Assembly: GCA_014058105.1 (NCBI GenBank)
Contig: JACGCM010002784.1
Coordinates: 868,001 to 932,000 of the forward strand
From: Kingdonia uniflora
Taxonomy: Eukaryota; Streptophyta; Magnoliopsida; Ranunculales; Circaeasteraceae
Direction: 5' to 3'
DNA length: 64,000 nt
In this document: in pieces, positions 46,303 to 58,581 of the stretch
Position numbering within the stretch: position 1 is the stretch's first letter
Layout of the letters: the number at the start of each line of letters is the position of its first letter
Translations under genes and position numbers: made by a program
Notes under the pieces: model-generated
Database searches by the model: none
Seen by the model: only the letters and a program-made list of their open reading frames with translations
What the model was told of the DNA's origin: nothing

Positions 46303-46307
46303 ATTAT

Positions 46308-46620
46308 TGTAGCCCTGAACCCCCATTGCACCGATATTGTCCCCACCTTGACCACCTAGTATGGGCTAGGTATGGAGTTTTTTTTCTAAAAAGGGCTCGG
46401 TGGAAGTTAGAACATCATCTCTTTATATCATTGTGTTAGGCCACATCTTTAACCAATGTAGATACCCAAACCTATCCACCTTTCATAAACCTATCCCTAG
46501 ACCATATTTACCTTTATCTAAAATATCATCTCAAACACCTGAAAGTCTAGTGGACAACCATTTCTCTCTTGATCTAGACCATGATAAATTTGGGCATAGT
46601 TAGAATTATTTTACATCAAA
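46308..46620 (-). mobile_element. probable 5' LTR of a minus-strand retroelement, right edge unknown
   Basis: It begins tgtagccctgaaccccc on the plus strand next to the iMet-type site. No partner LTR was found in the window. From here to 46952 no coding motif is visible. Confidence 0.4.
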
Positions 46621-46952
46621 TGACGTAAGTATTATTCTTAATAATGACCTTAGAAAGATCTGCTAGAGAGTGATTATATTGAGCCAGATCTTAAGTCTCA
46701 AGAACTTCTTGATCATGTCAATGACAACTTGAAACGTATTACATTTGTAATGACTCAAGAAATTTCAAATTCAACACTCAATGCAGAATAACCATAAATG
46801 TTTGTTATACATTTCGATTTTTTAGATGATAACAATTGTGAATTTATCATAAAATTTATGACAGCGTCATCTTATTTTAATAAACAAATGGTCAACCCGA
46901 AATCTACATTGCCTTTTTCCAACACCTACCCTGAAATATAAACTTATTTTAA

Positions 46953-47329
46953 TCTAACCCCTAAATTCCAATGTTGGTCGGCCGACTTGAAGCCTGGATA
47001 TTATCGCAAAACCAATAGAGGATGGCCAACTAGTTAGTGAAGAAACTCAAGATCGGGAGTCTACCCTCATCCCATATTCTCATCTCGCATAGAAAATTCC
47101 TCTCTAAGATAGTCTGCACTGCTCAAAGTTTGTCTGAGATAGACAAAATCTGAAACTGGTGCTACTCTGACGATTGCTCGCATGAATGCTCTATTTAACG
47201 TAATATGTATTAGACCTTCTCAGTTAAGAGTCATAACTGGAGATCAGTCTAGAAAAGTGATGTTCTGATAGAAGTAGTAAACTAACTCTCCACATAAATA
47301 AATAATATCAGTGTAAAACATCGAACTCT
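46953..47329. repeat. 377-bp duplicated segment, copy 1
   Basis: Nearly identical to 57197-57575, differing at about fifteen positions by eye. Sequence outside differs on both sides. The right edge coincides with the start of the CACTA-like end at about 47331. It shows no terminal inverted repeats. Confidence 0.85.
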
Positions 47330-47330
47330 C

Positions 47331-47455
47331 CACAAAATCATAAAATTACCAGTCTATTTAAGAAATTGCCACGGATAGATGCAGTGGTATACCGTGATGG
47401 ATTTAGTCCGTGGCAAATACCTTAAGTATCCGTGGCAATTTAAATTTTATTGATT
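47331..47455. mobile_element. CACTA-like left end A
   Basis: cacaaaatcataaaatta then ccagtctattta matches the start of end B at 50854. It is followed by CCACGGA and CCGTGGCAA motifs in inverted and direct order, the subterminal repeats of this family. The extreme terminus is eroded. Confidence 0.6.
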
Positions 47456-48026
47456 TAAGCTCGAACCAAACTAAGAACTTCTGCAGCGAACTCTCCATTT
47501 TAGGTTTTTTTTTTTTCGACAAAGCTTTCGTTGGCAATATTTTTGAAAGATTATGCAACTTGAAGGCTTCTTAAATGATTACAAAGCGAGGTTTCTATGT
47601 GACGATTATCGGTTCCCCCTAATTGATTATTGATCAACTCGATCTGCAAGTAAGTACCCCAATCTCAAACCCCCATTCTCTTTTTGATTGTTTAATCCAT
47701 TCATTAAATTTCTGTATTCTTCACTGAAAATTTCTCAATCCCCAAATTGCTCCATCACAAATTTTGATTTGAATTTTAAGGTTTTGCTGAAATCACTAAT
47801 CAATGGTTGTAGTCTTTATAAAACCCCTCTTTGGCATTCTAATAATCTTTTTATCATTGCCCTTACTCAAACTCTTGCTCTCTCCTTCAACCCCAATTTT
47901 CAAAAACTTCATTTTACCAAACTCTACTAGTTATATTTACAGATCTCTGATTGAAATTTGGTAAATTTTGAAATCTTTAAGTGAAAAATCTGATCTTATT
48001 GGTTTTTCTAGTAGTAAATCGGAGAT

Positions 48027-48239
48027 ATGGAGCGTCCAATCGATCATGGGATGGAGACCTTTCAAATGGTGGTTGGATGGACATTCACGAGGTTTGTGGA
48101 TTGGGTTTTGCATTGTAGAATTTTGGGTTTTATTGTTTTTTTAGTTTACAGGAAGTTGTTGCATATTGGATTGAATCGAGGTACGCTTGTTGTTTACAGA
48201 AATTCAGAAATTATTGAGATTGAATTTTTTGTGATATAG
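48027..48239 (+). pseudogene. exon with one hydrophobic segment, possibly start of the C2 gene
   Basis: ATG 48027 opens a 70-residue frame whose middle is strongly hydrophobic (ILGFIVFLVYRKLLHIG), like a membrane anchor. It ends near a potential donor (cgag/gtacgc, about 48179). It lies 520 bp upstream of the C2 exons on the same strand, and NTMC2/SYT proteins start with a membrane anchor, which suggests but does not prove one gene. Confidence 0.35.
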
Positions 48240-48759
48240 AAGAGTGTAATGTTTAATTGTAACCTCACGAGTCTTGCTAAACACAATTGTACATTGGAAT
48301 AATGAAAGAAAAAAATTGTGATAGAAGAATAGGGAATGTTAGGAACAAAAGGGGTGCTGATGATGTTTGATAGAATGCCCCTGCAAAATTTAACGACTTT
48401 GAATATGGCAATTTCAGGTTACATGAGCAACTGCGATCCTTAAGCAAGATCCAGTAATCCTAAAAAACACAAATTTCTAAAATATGCACAAAGAATCAAA
48501 GTGTCTGTTTGTTCTGCAAAAAGAATGTATATTTATCCTCAACACAGTATAAATTATAAAAGTTCCACCGATTTAATAAAATGTACTATGAGATTGAAAA
48601 CCTTCATTTACTTTAAGATCAGGCATTCATTAATGTCTATACTTTTGTGGCCTTGACAACAAATATAAGTAAATATCCTTGCGCCATTTGCATCTATACT
48701 GTATACATGAAATTTATACGTATTACTGTTACTAAAAATATACATTTTCTTAATTGCAG

Positions 48760-50072
48760 ATAAATGTTAGGCTTGTTCTGAGAGAATGGCAGTTTTCTGA
48801 TGGTTCACGTAGTTTAGTCAACTATTTCCTTGGGTCACAACAGTCAATTTTTGGTTGGCCAAATGTTCAGCCAAGAACCGGAAGAAAACTCAAGATAACT
48901 GTTGTAGAAGGAAGAAATTTACTTGGGAAAGATAAGTATGGAAAATGTGACCCATATGTAAAGCTATAGTACGGAAAGATAGATTGTCTTTTCCTAATAT
49001 TTAAAACCTTTTTGTTCTTTCTGATCAGCCTTTCTTATTGGTTTGGTATTTTATGAGTGCATATATGAATATGAATCCTTAATGATTGTTCATAAAATAA
49101 ATCCGAACTATTGGCAAAAGTTTAGTGGGTACTGTTCTTTTCGTGTTATGCTTGGTATAGTAGCTGGGTTCAGGGAGCCCCCTCGATGCCACATGTACCA
49201 GCTTGTTACCCCAACATAGGGCGTATTTCTCTGTGTATGAGGGAGGAGGGTTGCGCTTATGGTTCATAATGACTTCGATCTTCTTTGCCCTTGATTCTCC
49301 CTCCACCACTTCCCTTTATTGGAAATTCCACTTAAATCCATGTGTAGCGACGACTTATGATTGATTTTCTTGTTCTTTAACTACTTAGCTTGTGATTATT
49401 CTTCTTTCTTATTTTTTTTCACTGCCTTCATTATTTTATTTGTCAATTGTCAGTACCTATGGATTATTCTATAACATTGTTGGTATTCATGTCTTATTGA
49501 TCTTGACAACTCATAACGTTTTTACTATTTTTTTCAGACTATCTATAGAACATAGGCGATCTTACGTGTTATGGATACTGTATAGAATCAAAACTTTGAA
49601 TTTGGTGAAATAGAAGGTGGTGAATATCTTAAGATAAGGTGTTTTTCTCAAGACACGTTTTCAGATGACAACATTGGAAGTGCTCGAGTAAATTTGGAAG
49701 GACTCCTAGAAGGCTCAGTAAGGGATATCTGGGTACCTCTTGAAAATAGTTAATACAGGAGAATTAAGGCTTCAAATAGAGGCAGTGAAGAGTGGTGAAT
49801 ATGATGTATCAAGGGTAAGCTTTCATGTTTTTCAGCACTTTGTTATATTCTGTTATGAAACAAAGTTATTAATGTGGAGGGATTAATTTTATATTCATTG
49901 AGGAGAACTCGCATTTCAAGCCAAGCTTACGCTTTCAAATCTATGCAGAGTACGAACGGGAATTCAGGGAGTGGTTGGATTGGATTGAACTAATTCTTGT
50001 TGAAGCAAGAGATCTTACAGCTGCTGATTTGAGAGGAACAAGTGATCCTTATGTCAGGGTACAGTATTGAAA
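48760..50072 (+). pseudogene. NTMC2/SYT-type C2-domain protein gene fragment
   Basis: Plant SYT/NTMC2 proteins tether the ER to the plasma membrane with C2 domains. Exon 1 (48760-48981, after a tgcag acceptor): VRLVLREWQFSDGS, then TGRKLKITVVEGRNLLGKD and GKCDPYVKL, the start of a C2 domain, then TAG where Gln is usual before YGK. Exon 2 (49538-49814): NQNFEFGEIEGGEYLKIRC, DDNIGSARVNLEGLLEG, IWVPLEN; donor GTAAGC. Exon 3 (49949 on): IELILVEARDLTAADLRGT and SDPYVRVQY (frame changed once), the start of the next C2. Closest in wording to Arabidopsis NTMC2T3 (At3g18370) as I remember it. Introns are retained, so it was copied as DNA. The SMP region and later C2 parts are missing. Confidence 0.72.
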
Positions 50073-51137
50073 TATGAAGATAAAAACAAAGGTGAGAGCC
50101 ACGTACTTTACATTTTTGATAAACCACTGTGAGCTTTATACCTCTCTGTATTGCTTTTCTTCTTCTTCTGAAATTGATATCTCTCATGATGGTCTAACTA
50201 TTGCAGTAGGTATAGATTATAGAATACTATTTTGATTTTTGAGCATTTTAACAGTGTATGCTTCATACACTATTTACTAGCAATTAAACTTGCTATTGTA
50301 TTTAAGTTCGAGTTATAATTGAAACTATATGTTATCCGTTTCTTTCTCAAATCCTTTGGTACTTTCTTAATGTTACTATCGGGATGGGAAGTGAATCTCC
50401 TATGGGGTTGTGAAAGCATAAAAACCTCTCTCTAATGATGTCGCAAAATAGTTCAAAATGAGTTAATTATGGGGTTTTATCACTTGAATCTTAAGTTGTA
50501 TTCGAAGTTGCCACACTTGTCTATTTAAAGCCGGATACCATATGGATGGCATTCCCAATACCACTTTTGAGGTATTGTTTATCTTCCTTTTAGTTCCTAT
50601 CACAGCATCATCTACTAAATATTTGGTTAATCACACTGATGATGTCCACCTGCACATTTACGGTGTAAAATATCCCATGTATTATGTTGTTACAGTTGTT
50701 TTATCACTTGGGACATCACCGTTGGAACGACTGGTTTTCTTAATAACACAATAATTCATTTTTGTAACTAGGTCGAAACTGCCATCATGTATATGCTATT
50801 AGTGGTTTATGATGTTTTGATTGGTATCTTGAAAATGAAAAGATAGTTAATATCACTACACCAAAATGACAAAATTGCCAGTCTATTTATAATTTAACCA
50901 CAGATTTATGCTATGGTAACCTTGACACAGATCCACTCCGTGGCAAATAGCCATGCTATCTGTGGTTATTTGCAGTTCTTTTTTCTATTATAATTTCTTT
51001 TGTTGGAGTTCCTAACTTTGAAGAGACCAAAACTAGAGAGTCTCTACTCTTTACAACAATATAAACACAATATCTGGATCTTAAGTAAACAAATCTCAAT
51101 CTGAAACTTGAGGATTTTTCAATTCACTATTCTAATG

Positions 51138-51161
51138 GTGGCGGAGAGAGAGAGAGAGAGA
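51138..51161. repeat. (GA)n microsatellite
   Basis: About ten ga repeats (gagagagaga) lie in the element after end B. Confidence 0.85.
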
Positions 51162-51164
51162 TTC

Positions 51165-53050
51165 TGATCTGTACTTTGATGCAATTTGTAAGCATAAAGG
51201 TATGTTATAATCTTCATCAATCTACTTTCCTATAATCTCCAATTTGATGCTTCTTGTTCGATTTTCCATTAAAGATTTGAGCCCCTTTGAAGCATTACAA
51301 TTCAGGCATCTCTTGATCTAAGTTTAATTTATTTCGATTGATGCGATTATTGTTGGCTTCTGCGGATTTTAGTTCATTTGGGGAATCTAGGTGTATTTAA
51401 AGCTTCCACTAGGGAATTTTGATTATGAATAAGGGAAGAAAATTCACAGCTAGATTTGCCGATTTGACTTGCTATTCTAAAACCATCTTGTAACTAATTT
51501 AATGGCAAAAACAAAGACCCAAATCTCAATTCCATCCGTTCTCTCTTAAACTGATTTTTTCTTTCTCGAATTTCCTTCTACTTTGTTGCTCTAAGGAATT
51601 GTTGATTTGTGGTTCTCAAGGCGATGGGTTTATTAATCGATTTGAGCTCCTTAATCGATGTGGGTATGTCATACGAGTAGCTGATATCGATGCTTTCATC
51701 GGCTAAGAACAGTAGTACAACCAGTACTAAGTAAGTAGGTTGGATTTTTTTGTTAATTTGAAATTTATGCTTTCGCCTTCTTCTTTCCAATGAAACAATT
51801 GTATAATACCATTTAAATAGTCACAAGCTCAGGGGATACTTAATTTTTTTCCTAAGAAAATGTGAGAGTAGGAATTAGAGCATTGAAGTTATCGAGTAAC
51901 CCATTGGTGCGACTTGGAGGTCATATATCCATCAATGGGCATGTACAGTTCAAAAGGACGTTATAAATACCAACATTCACACAAAAAATCAAAGGGATGG
52001 TTTGGTCTTATTTGTAAGTATTCGGGTTTATTCGAGGGATTGAAAGAGTTATGCATTTCATTTATAAATTGGATGTCATCTGCGAGGTTACCTGGACGTG
52101 GCTCTAATAATAATATGTATTGAGTATGAACTACCTTATGCTTATTAAGTGATCATGATAGCAAGTGTGAAGACTATTAATCCAATAGTTGATGACATAA
52201 GTGTTAGATGCATTATGACATATTGGACTACAATACTTCTTTTTTTATCTTGGATCATGCATGTGTTAATATTGTTCTTCATACCTTTCATGGTTAAATT
52301 GATTCGACCTAGAATCATACACTAAAATGAGGTATATGCCATAATTAATTAAGTTTGTCTCAAATTATGTTTATTTAATTTTTGTTATTTTCTTATTTGT
52401 GTCTTACATTGGTTTATGCTCTTAGGACTATGATTTTCTTACCAGTTTCTTCGCTTAACTGTTGCACAAAACCCTATCCATTAGGTACCAACTATTGCAA
52501 GGATCTCAGCGACATAAATTCAATGAAGGATATAAGACGGCCTTTTTTGCCCAACATAATGCATCTTTCTTCGTGATGGCTTCCCTATTAAGTGGGTATG
52601 TAAGTTCTTGCCCACTAAGATTTTTGTTTGGACTATTTTTTCTGATGCCTCTAGTTCTATCTCGCTTGTTAGTTGGTGTTAATTTCACCTTTGATCCACT
52701 ATAGTATATGCATCTATCTGAAGTTTGAATGGTCTTTCTATGCATTTATGTTGTTAAAACTACTTTCTTTGTTGGTCAATTAGCCAGGCCACTATGCTGC
52801 AATGTATAGCTTACGAGCTTTACCATAACTTTCAGATGCGTGCAATACCTTAAAATTAGCCTAAGTCTACATTAATGGACACCTTGGAGAAGCTAGTTTA
52901 TTTATTCACCATGTGATGATCTAGTTTACCTAAGTTTTGTTGTGGGAATTTAGTGGAACCTGTCACTTTACTAGTTTTTTTAGTCCTTTAGAGTGAAAGG
53001 GTTTTAGAGACTTGTGCTTCATTTTTTCATCTCTCCTTTCCTTGGTTTGA
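51165..53050. other. unassigned interior of CACTA-like region
   Basis: Short frames at 51914-52123 and 52382-52704 on the plus strand show no recognised domain. Exon-like stretches without known motifs could be further captured pieces or the promoter/5' region of the CER3-like fragment. Confidence 0.35.
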
Positions 53051-53053
53051 AAG

Positions 53054-54015
53054 ATGGTAGCTCCTCTGTCAACTTGGCCTTTGGAGAACTTGGGAAATTT
53101 CAAGGTATATGAACTCAAATATTGTACATATCAAGTATGGAGTTTGCTATGTATTTCTAATGATAAATGGTTTTATTTTCCTGATGTATTTGTGTGAGGC
53201 AGTATTTGCTATATGGACCTCTTGTTCCAAAAGTTCTCTATTCAAGAAGAGCTAATGAGGTTCTTCCCCAACAAGACGTTTGGTGCCTACATCTTCTCAT
53301 TATATGTGCTCTTAGAAGTGCTATTTATACAGCATGTACCAACCATAGCAACGCACATTATCTCACTCTAAAGCGCAGGATTCTCCCACAAGGTGTTGGT
53401 TTCAAGCAAATAGATAGTGAATGGCACTGGTAAAATGTTTTCTCTCTTTAAGTATAGGCAATTCCACTTAATACACTGGAAATAATTCTGGATTAGAAAT
53501 ATTTCAGGTCATTTGGCAATTGCTAACTATTAGATTCATGTATGAGAATAAAACTTTAGATAATCCAATAATAGCAATTACCAAATCGGCAGAAATCTTT
53601 CTGATCACAAATATTTCCAGTTTAACACAGCAGATAATGTTCTTAACTAACCTAGATCGATCTATTTGTATATTTCCTCTTCATTATCTGCTTTGAGGTC
53701 CTCTTGCTCATTAATATCCATGGCATCAAAGCATAACCAACCCTCCCATCTCTCACCTTATCGCATTTTTTTTCAACAGGGACAATTTCATTATTCTTCA
53801 AGCTTTCATGGCTTGTTGGAGCTTCCCATTCTTGGTGGATCTGCCTCTATGGAACTCAAAAGGGGTTCTGTATGCTCTAACATTTCATGTTGGAATTTCG
53901 GAGCCACTGTATTATTGGGTTCATAGATATCTCCATAGTGATTATTTCTTCAGTAATTATCATTCACTGCACCATTCTTCCAGTGCCACAGTCTGTCACT
54001 GGTACAAACCTACAG
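53054..54015 (+). pseudogene. CER3/WAX2-like wax biosynthesis gene, 5' fragment with introns
   Basis: CER3 works with CER1 in alkane formation for cuticular wax at the ER. Exon 1 (53054-53104): MVAPLSTWPLENLGNFK. Intron 53105-53202 (GTATAT..AG). Exon 2 (53203-53429): YLLYGPLVPKVLYS, DVWCLHLLIICALR, ILPQGVGFKQIDSEWHW. Intron 53430-53779 (GTAAAA..CAACAG). Exon 3 from 53780: DNFIILQAF, LPLWNSKGVLYAL, ISEPLYYWVHRYLH and NYHSLHHSS. Splice phases join correctly at both introns, restoring W-D-N at the second. The His boxes (HRYLH, HSLHH) are kept. A one-base shift follows the HHSS motif and similarity then ends, so about 120 of over 600 residues remain. Wording is nearer CER3 than CER1. Introns show DNA-level capture. 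Confidence 0.8.
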
Positions 54016-54179
54016 ACTGTCTCTCAATTTTTTTAATATCTATGTTTCATTTCTTAAATAGCTAATATTTGTTTTCTCAAATTGTTAACATGTATACTAT
54101 GTGGTAAAATACTTAATGTTTTTTTTAGTTTTTCTTATAGTCGCCGAGTAATCTGATATGTTCTTTGTAAACAGCTCAA

Positions 54180-54600
54180 ATATGTTGCAGATGACTCCAC
54201 AACTTTCTGAGCCATTGGACCAGGATCTAGTGTTCTTGCAAAATGAGTTGAGTCTATGGGACAGGAAGTAGAAATAGTTGTTCCATTTGAGGGAATTAAT
54301 TAATTCAGGAGAGGTATACTTGCTACCTCATTTGTATAATGTTCTTTTTATTTCCTTCTTGCAAAACCATTGTACATGGATGCTTCATTGTTTATTGATA
54401 AATGAATGAAGGGAGTTTTTAACTGTCAACTTGAAATATAATCTAATACAAAGCTACATGGGGCAGACATCTTTCACTTCAGGTTATTTGGAGCTGGCAT
54501 CTCTTACTTCAGTTGGTCTGGGGCTGGTATCTCTTACGTTGACGTCGATACAACTGACAGAACAATCCAAAAAAAGGTACAATATCTAGTCCTTTAAGAA
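54180..54600 (+). other. possible small exons downstream of the CER3 fragment
   Basis: Following a tgcag acceptor near 54192 is a short frame (MTPQLSEPLDQDLVFLQNEL). At 54480-54580 an imperfect duplication of a ctggcatctcttacttcagt phrase lies in a second frame. Neither is recognised. Confidence 0.25.
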
Positions 54601-55502
54601 CTTGTCAAGTATTCTTATTCCTTGCAATAAATCAATTCTAAGTTAACTTAGCTAATACATGTTTGAATCTTCAATTGCTTTCATTGACCTTTTGATTGTG
54701 GTGTTAGTGCAATTAGAAGCCCTCTAAGGGAACCTTAACTGTGAGTTATTCCGTTCGATAGTCATAAAGACCCCATATTCTCTGTACTCTTTGTTTAGAG
54801 TTAGTTATTGTCTACAGAGCCCTTCTACTATTCGAGAATTCCTTAATTGTACTCAGAACTGGATTCTTGGTACTCAAGTACATTAAGTTTTTATGGACTA
54901 ACTTAGTCATGCATTCCTAGTCATAAACAGGTAACTTGAAATCTGAATTGCTATGCAACATGACCAGAAGCTGCATCGCACCAAACTAAGAAATTTTGTA
55001 TGTTATAATCCTATTAGGTAAATGTTATTATAAACTTTTGTACATTTTTTGAATTTTTTCTTGTTATCCATTTAACAACTAAAAGTTCAAAAGGTTTGAT
55101 CTTTATAATTTATTTGTTATGTTAATTTTCTTGCAAAGTGTTTCTCATCTTTTTGAAAGCTTTTATAATGAATTGATGGCGCTCCCTAATCTTGGATCCG
55201 TTACTACTTTTGAGGTTATGGTTTAAACACTGCTATATTAATCATTTGCTTTTGAAGCCATTGTGCTTCTTCTTTTTTTGTTTCTCAATCCATGGTTTTT
55301 TTGGATTTATTATAGAGAACATGTACATAGATTGTAACCAGTGTACCTGAATTTTTTGGGCCAATATTTATAAATGAAACAAGTTATTGAATTGTGTGTT
55401 TTTGTTTATATATGTGTACACGACAGGTGCAATTTGTTTTTCTGAATTGTGTAGGTTTTGGCTATTTTTTTGATTTTTTTAAAAATAAATAAAAATTAAT
55501 TT

Positions 55503-55768
55503 GCCACGGATTTATTCCGTATCAATATGAATTAGATAACAGACAAACTTTGTGGCAAAAAAATCGTCAGATTTACTTTGTATCAATATAAATTTGATAA
55601 CCACAAACAAACTCCGTGACAAAAAAATTGTCACAGATTTACTCCGTAGCAATATAAATTAGATAATTACAGACAAATTCCGTGGCAAAAAAATTGTCAA
55701 AGATTTACTTCGTAGCAATATAAATTGGATAAACCACAGATAAACTACGTGGCAAAAATATTGCCACG
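55503..55768. repeat. subterminal tandem repeats, about 66 bp, four units
   Basis: gatttac/gatttat starts at 55509, 55570, 55636 and 55702. Each unit has CCGTGGC or a variant and aaatTAGATAA. They precede the right terminus at 55865 and match the CCGTGGCAA motifs at the left ends. Confidence 0.85.
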
Positions 55769-55865
55769 CACCTTTTACTATAGACTTATATTACAAACTT
55801 TATTCGTGGCAAAACGACTATTGCCACGGACTTTATCCGTAGTAATTTAGCAAAATTGGTATAAG

Positions 55866-57196
55866 CCAGCGACAATCGCTGGTAGGTGGTGGCCAGGATC
55901 TCCCATTTTTTGGGGTTTAGCTTCGCTTGCCTGGTAGATGTTATTTGTGGGTCCAACATCTAGATCTCTTATCTCAGTAATGATTTTAGTTTTCAGAGAT
56001 CCCATTATTAATTAACTTTATACTTTGATAGTTTTTATTCTTTGATTACTTTATTTCTTTTTTCTTTTTTTTTCTTTTTGTATTATACTGTGCCATTTGC
56101 TAATCAACTATTTCAGGTAGTAAATTCATTACACTCTCTAGATTGATTAAGTGTTGTTTAATAACTCCTTTGGACAAATATTGTTGCTGGTGTGAAGTAT
56201 GGTTTCTTTCTAGAAATCATTAACTATATTTTTGAGAATATCATTAATATCCATTATAATATTTTAAGTTTAATTTTTTTTCAATTTTGACATATTATTC
56301 CATAATCCCGTTAAGCAGTCGAAACTCTAAGGGTTCTTTTTATTCTCCTAACTTCTTAATCTAGAAGATTATTTAGAGTTATTTGCAATCATAGACTAAT
56401 TGACTATACTTTACCAGTTGTACTGAGTATACGAATTTTCTACAAAAACTAGAAAATAGTTTTCTACCCCCAAACTTAATTTAGACATTGTCCTCAATGT
56501 TAAACATATATATGATATGTAAAGTAAAAATAAATGAGTGAGAGTAAACGTTACCAATTTTTGATATGTCGCCAATAAAATGCTATGAACAGAAAACTGA
56601 AAATTTGTATATATATATGTGTGTGTGTGCGCGCCAGACAGGTACGGTACTATTTATGCAAAAATGAAGTAACTGAAACAACAACAAACTCTATAAAAAT
56701 GAAAAAAATACATGTCATCTACATATAGCTTTGATTTGGGGTCCTCATGCCAACTGGCTCATATATATCAATCACCTTTGGGATCTCCTCATCAAAATCC
56801 TTTGCCTCCTCCTCCTCTGGGTCCTCCATAGTCCCCTCCTCATCGTCATCATGATGGACATTTACGTTCCAAACATGTAACAGACCATGCTCGTGCTCTG
56901 GAATCAGACAAGGTGTAGCCCAATAATCTTCTCCGTGAACCATCCATACATTCTGTATACACTCATCCAACTCCTGTGAGATGTCCAATGATTCTAACAT
57001 AATCGTCTCTGTAGCTCAAACCATTAATGGGTCGATATATCGAATCATAGAAGTCACAAAAGTGGGTAGGTGATAAATAACATCGTTCCCTTCTGCCATT
57101 GCTGAATGGACATTTGCAACACACTGATGAATGTCACCTCCAATGTTATCTATAATATCATATCCAAGGGTATTATAATGTAGAACGCATAAAATC
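55866..57196. other. gypsy 3' debris, Athila-like
   Basis: The phrase ctacccccaaactt..cattgtcctcaatg (56465-56500) matches the zone after integrase in the Athila-like element (17176-17211). A minus-strand frame 56719-57000 is acidic (a DDDEEGT and EEEEAKDFDEE segment) and not recognised. A (TA)n(TG)n microsatellite lies at 56610-56635. No integrase or gag is visible. Confidence 0.45.
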
Positions 57197-57575
57197 TCTA
57201 ACCCCTAAATTCTAATGTTGGTCGGCCGACTTGAAGCCTGGATATTATCGCAAAACCAATAGAAGATGGCCATCTAGTTAGTGAAGAAACTCAAGATCGG
57301 GAGTCTACCCTCATCCCATATTCTCATCTCGCATAGAAAATTTCTCTAAGATAGTCTGTGTTGCTCAAAGTTTGTCTGAGATTGACAAAATTTGAAACTG
57401 GTGCTACTCTGACGATTGCTCGCATGAATGCTCTATTTAACGTAATATGTATTTGACCTTCTCAGTTAAGAGTCATAATTGGAGATCAGTCTGAAAAAGT
57501 GATGCTCTGATAGAAGTAGTAAACTAACTCTCCACATAAATAAATAAATAATATCAGTGTAAAACATCAAACTCC
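57197..57575. repeat. 379-bp duplicated segment, copy 2
   Basis: Matches 46953-47329. Here it lies within continuous sequence and is not next to a CACTA end. Confidence 0.85.
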
Positions 57576-58581
57576 ATCCCCTCTGGGTAGCGCGCTGGGC
57601 ATAGATGGGCCTACAATGCCTGTCTAGAAATAATGAATTACAATGCCTCTCAGGTATGATAGTAGCCTCTATAGCCATGGGATGAATGAATATGCAATCA
57701 ACTATATAAAGAGATCAAAATAGAGACATGTTAATAGAGAGGGAAATTGGAAAATCCGAATTTTTACCTAACGACACCCTAAATGCATGGGGTCATAACT
57801 CAAAAACTGACGTTGGAAAAAACATGTTCTAGGGAAATTTAAAAAGGTCTTGAAAAACTTTTGAATGTGAACGTATAGCTTTTTCTGAAACCATCCTGTA
57901 ACAACCTCAAAAAATTGCAAACATATGGATACACAATTTTCATTTTTCCCGGACTGCCTTTGACTAAATCATTAATAACTCACTCTATTTTGATCAGAAT
58001 GTAGTGAACTTAATTTATGTTGAAAGATGATTCAATTATCTAAAAATTTGAAGTTTTGAGTTTTGCTTAACTCCCTGTGCCATGGCCTCTACAAACTGTG
58101 GAAATTGAAATTTAAAAGCTGCCAATTTTAGGGTTTAACGATGTTTTAGAAAGAAAACGATTTGTACCCATAGTTAGACTTGAAAGTAACCCGAATTGAA
58201 TGTATCACATTGTTAAGATAAAAATTAAAAATTCATTCATTCAATATAAAAAGGGTACATGACACAAATTGAATGGAAAATAAATACACGACACTTTGGG
58301 TGTATTTTTTTTTTATCGGACATGTTATAAACTCAACATTGAAAAGCAACATAAGAAAACTAGACTCGATCTTATAATAGAAAAAACAAGATAATGAAGC
58401 TCTATTTCTCGCTTAGTGAGCTTGTGGAGCGGCGACGACAAGATGGAGGGGGTTGAGAAGGTCCCGCCTCATTGCGTTGGGACATACTTCAAAGAAGCAT
58501 CTCCCTACAAGAGGTAATGTCAAAGGTGTCTTTTTGGCGCTTCTTGATAGTCTTGACCATCTTGCAGTTCATCTTGGGAAG
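57576..58581. other. unassigned, likely gypsy debris
   Basis: The minus strand at 58400-58580 reads a short frame rich in Lys/Arg and Ser with QPPPS near its end, and one stop. No domain is recognised. Confidence 0.35.

Larger units (their letters stand above)
50854..55865. mobile_element. CACTA-like element or element pair carrying gene fragments
   Basis: End B at 50854 is CACTACACCAAAATGAC followed by CCGTGGCAA-type motifs. At 55490-55865 lies a right end of the same family: ~66-bp repeats with CCACGGA/CCGTGGCAA ending gcaaaattggtata, the complement of TATACCAATTTTGC, close to CACTACACCAAAATTG. Which left end (A or B) belongs to this right end is unresolved. The interior carries a CER3-like fragment and no transposase domain. 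Confidence 0.55.

Noticed and set aside
50542..50754. Plus-strand 70-residue frame before CACTA-like end B
   Set aside because: Not continuous with the C2 exons in frame or motif; chance frame.
53054..54015. Intact functional CER3 gene
   Set aside because: Similarity ends after the second His box with a one-base shift; most of the protein is missing.
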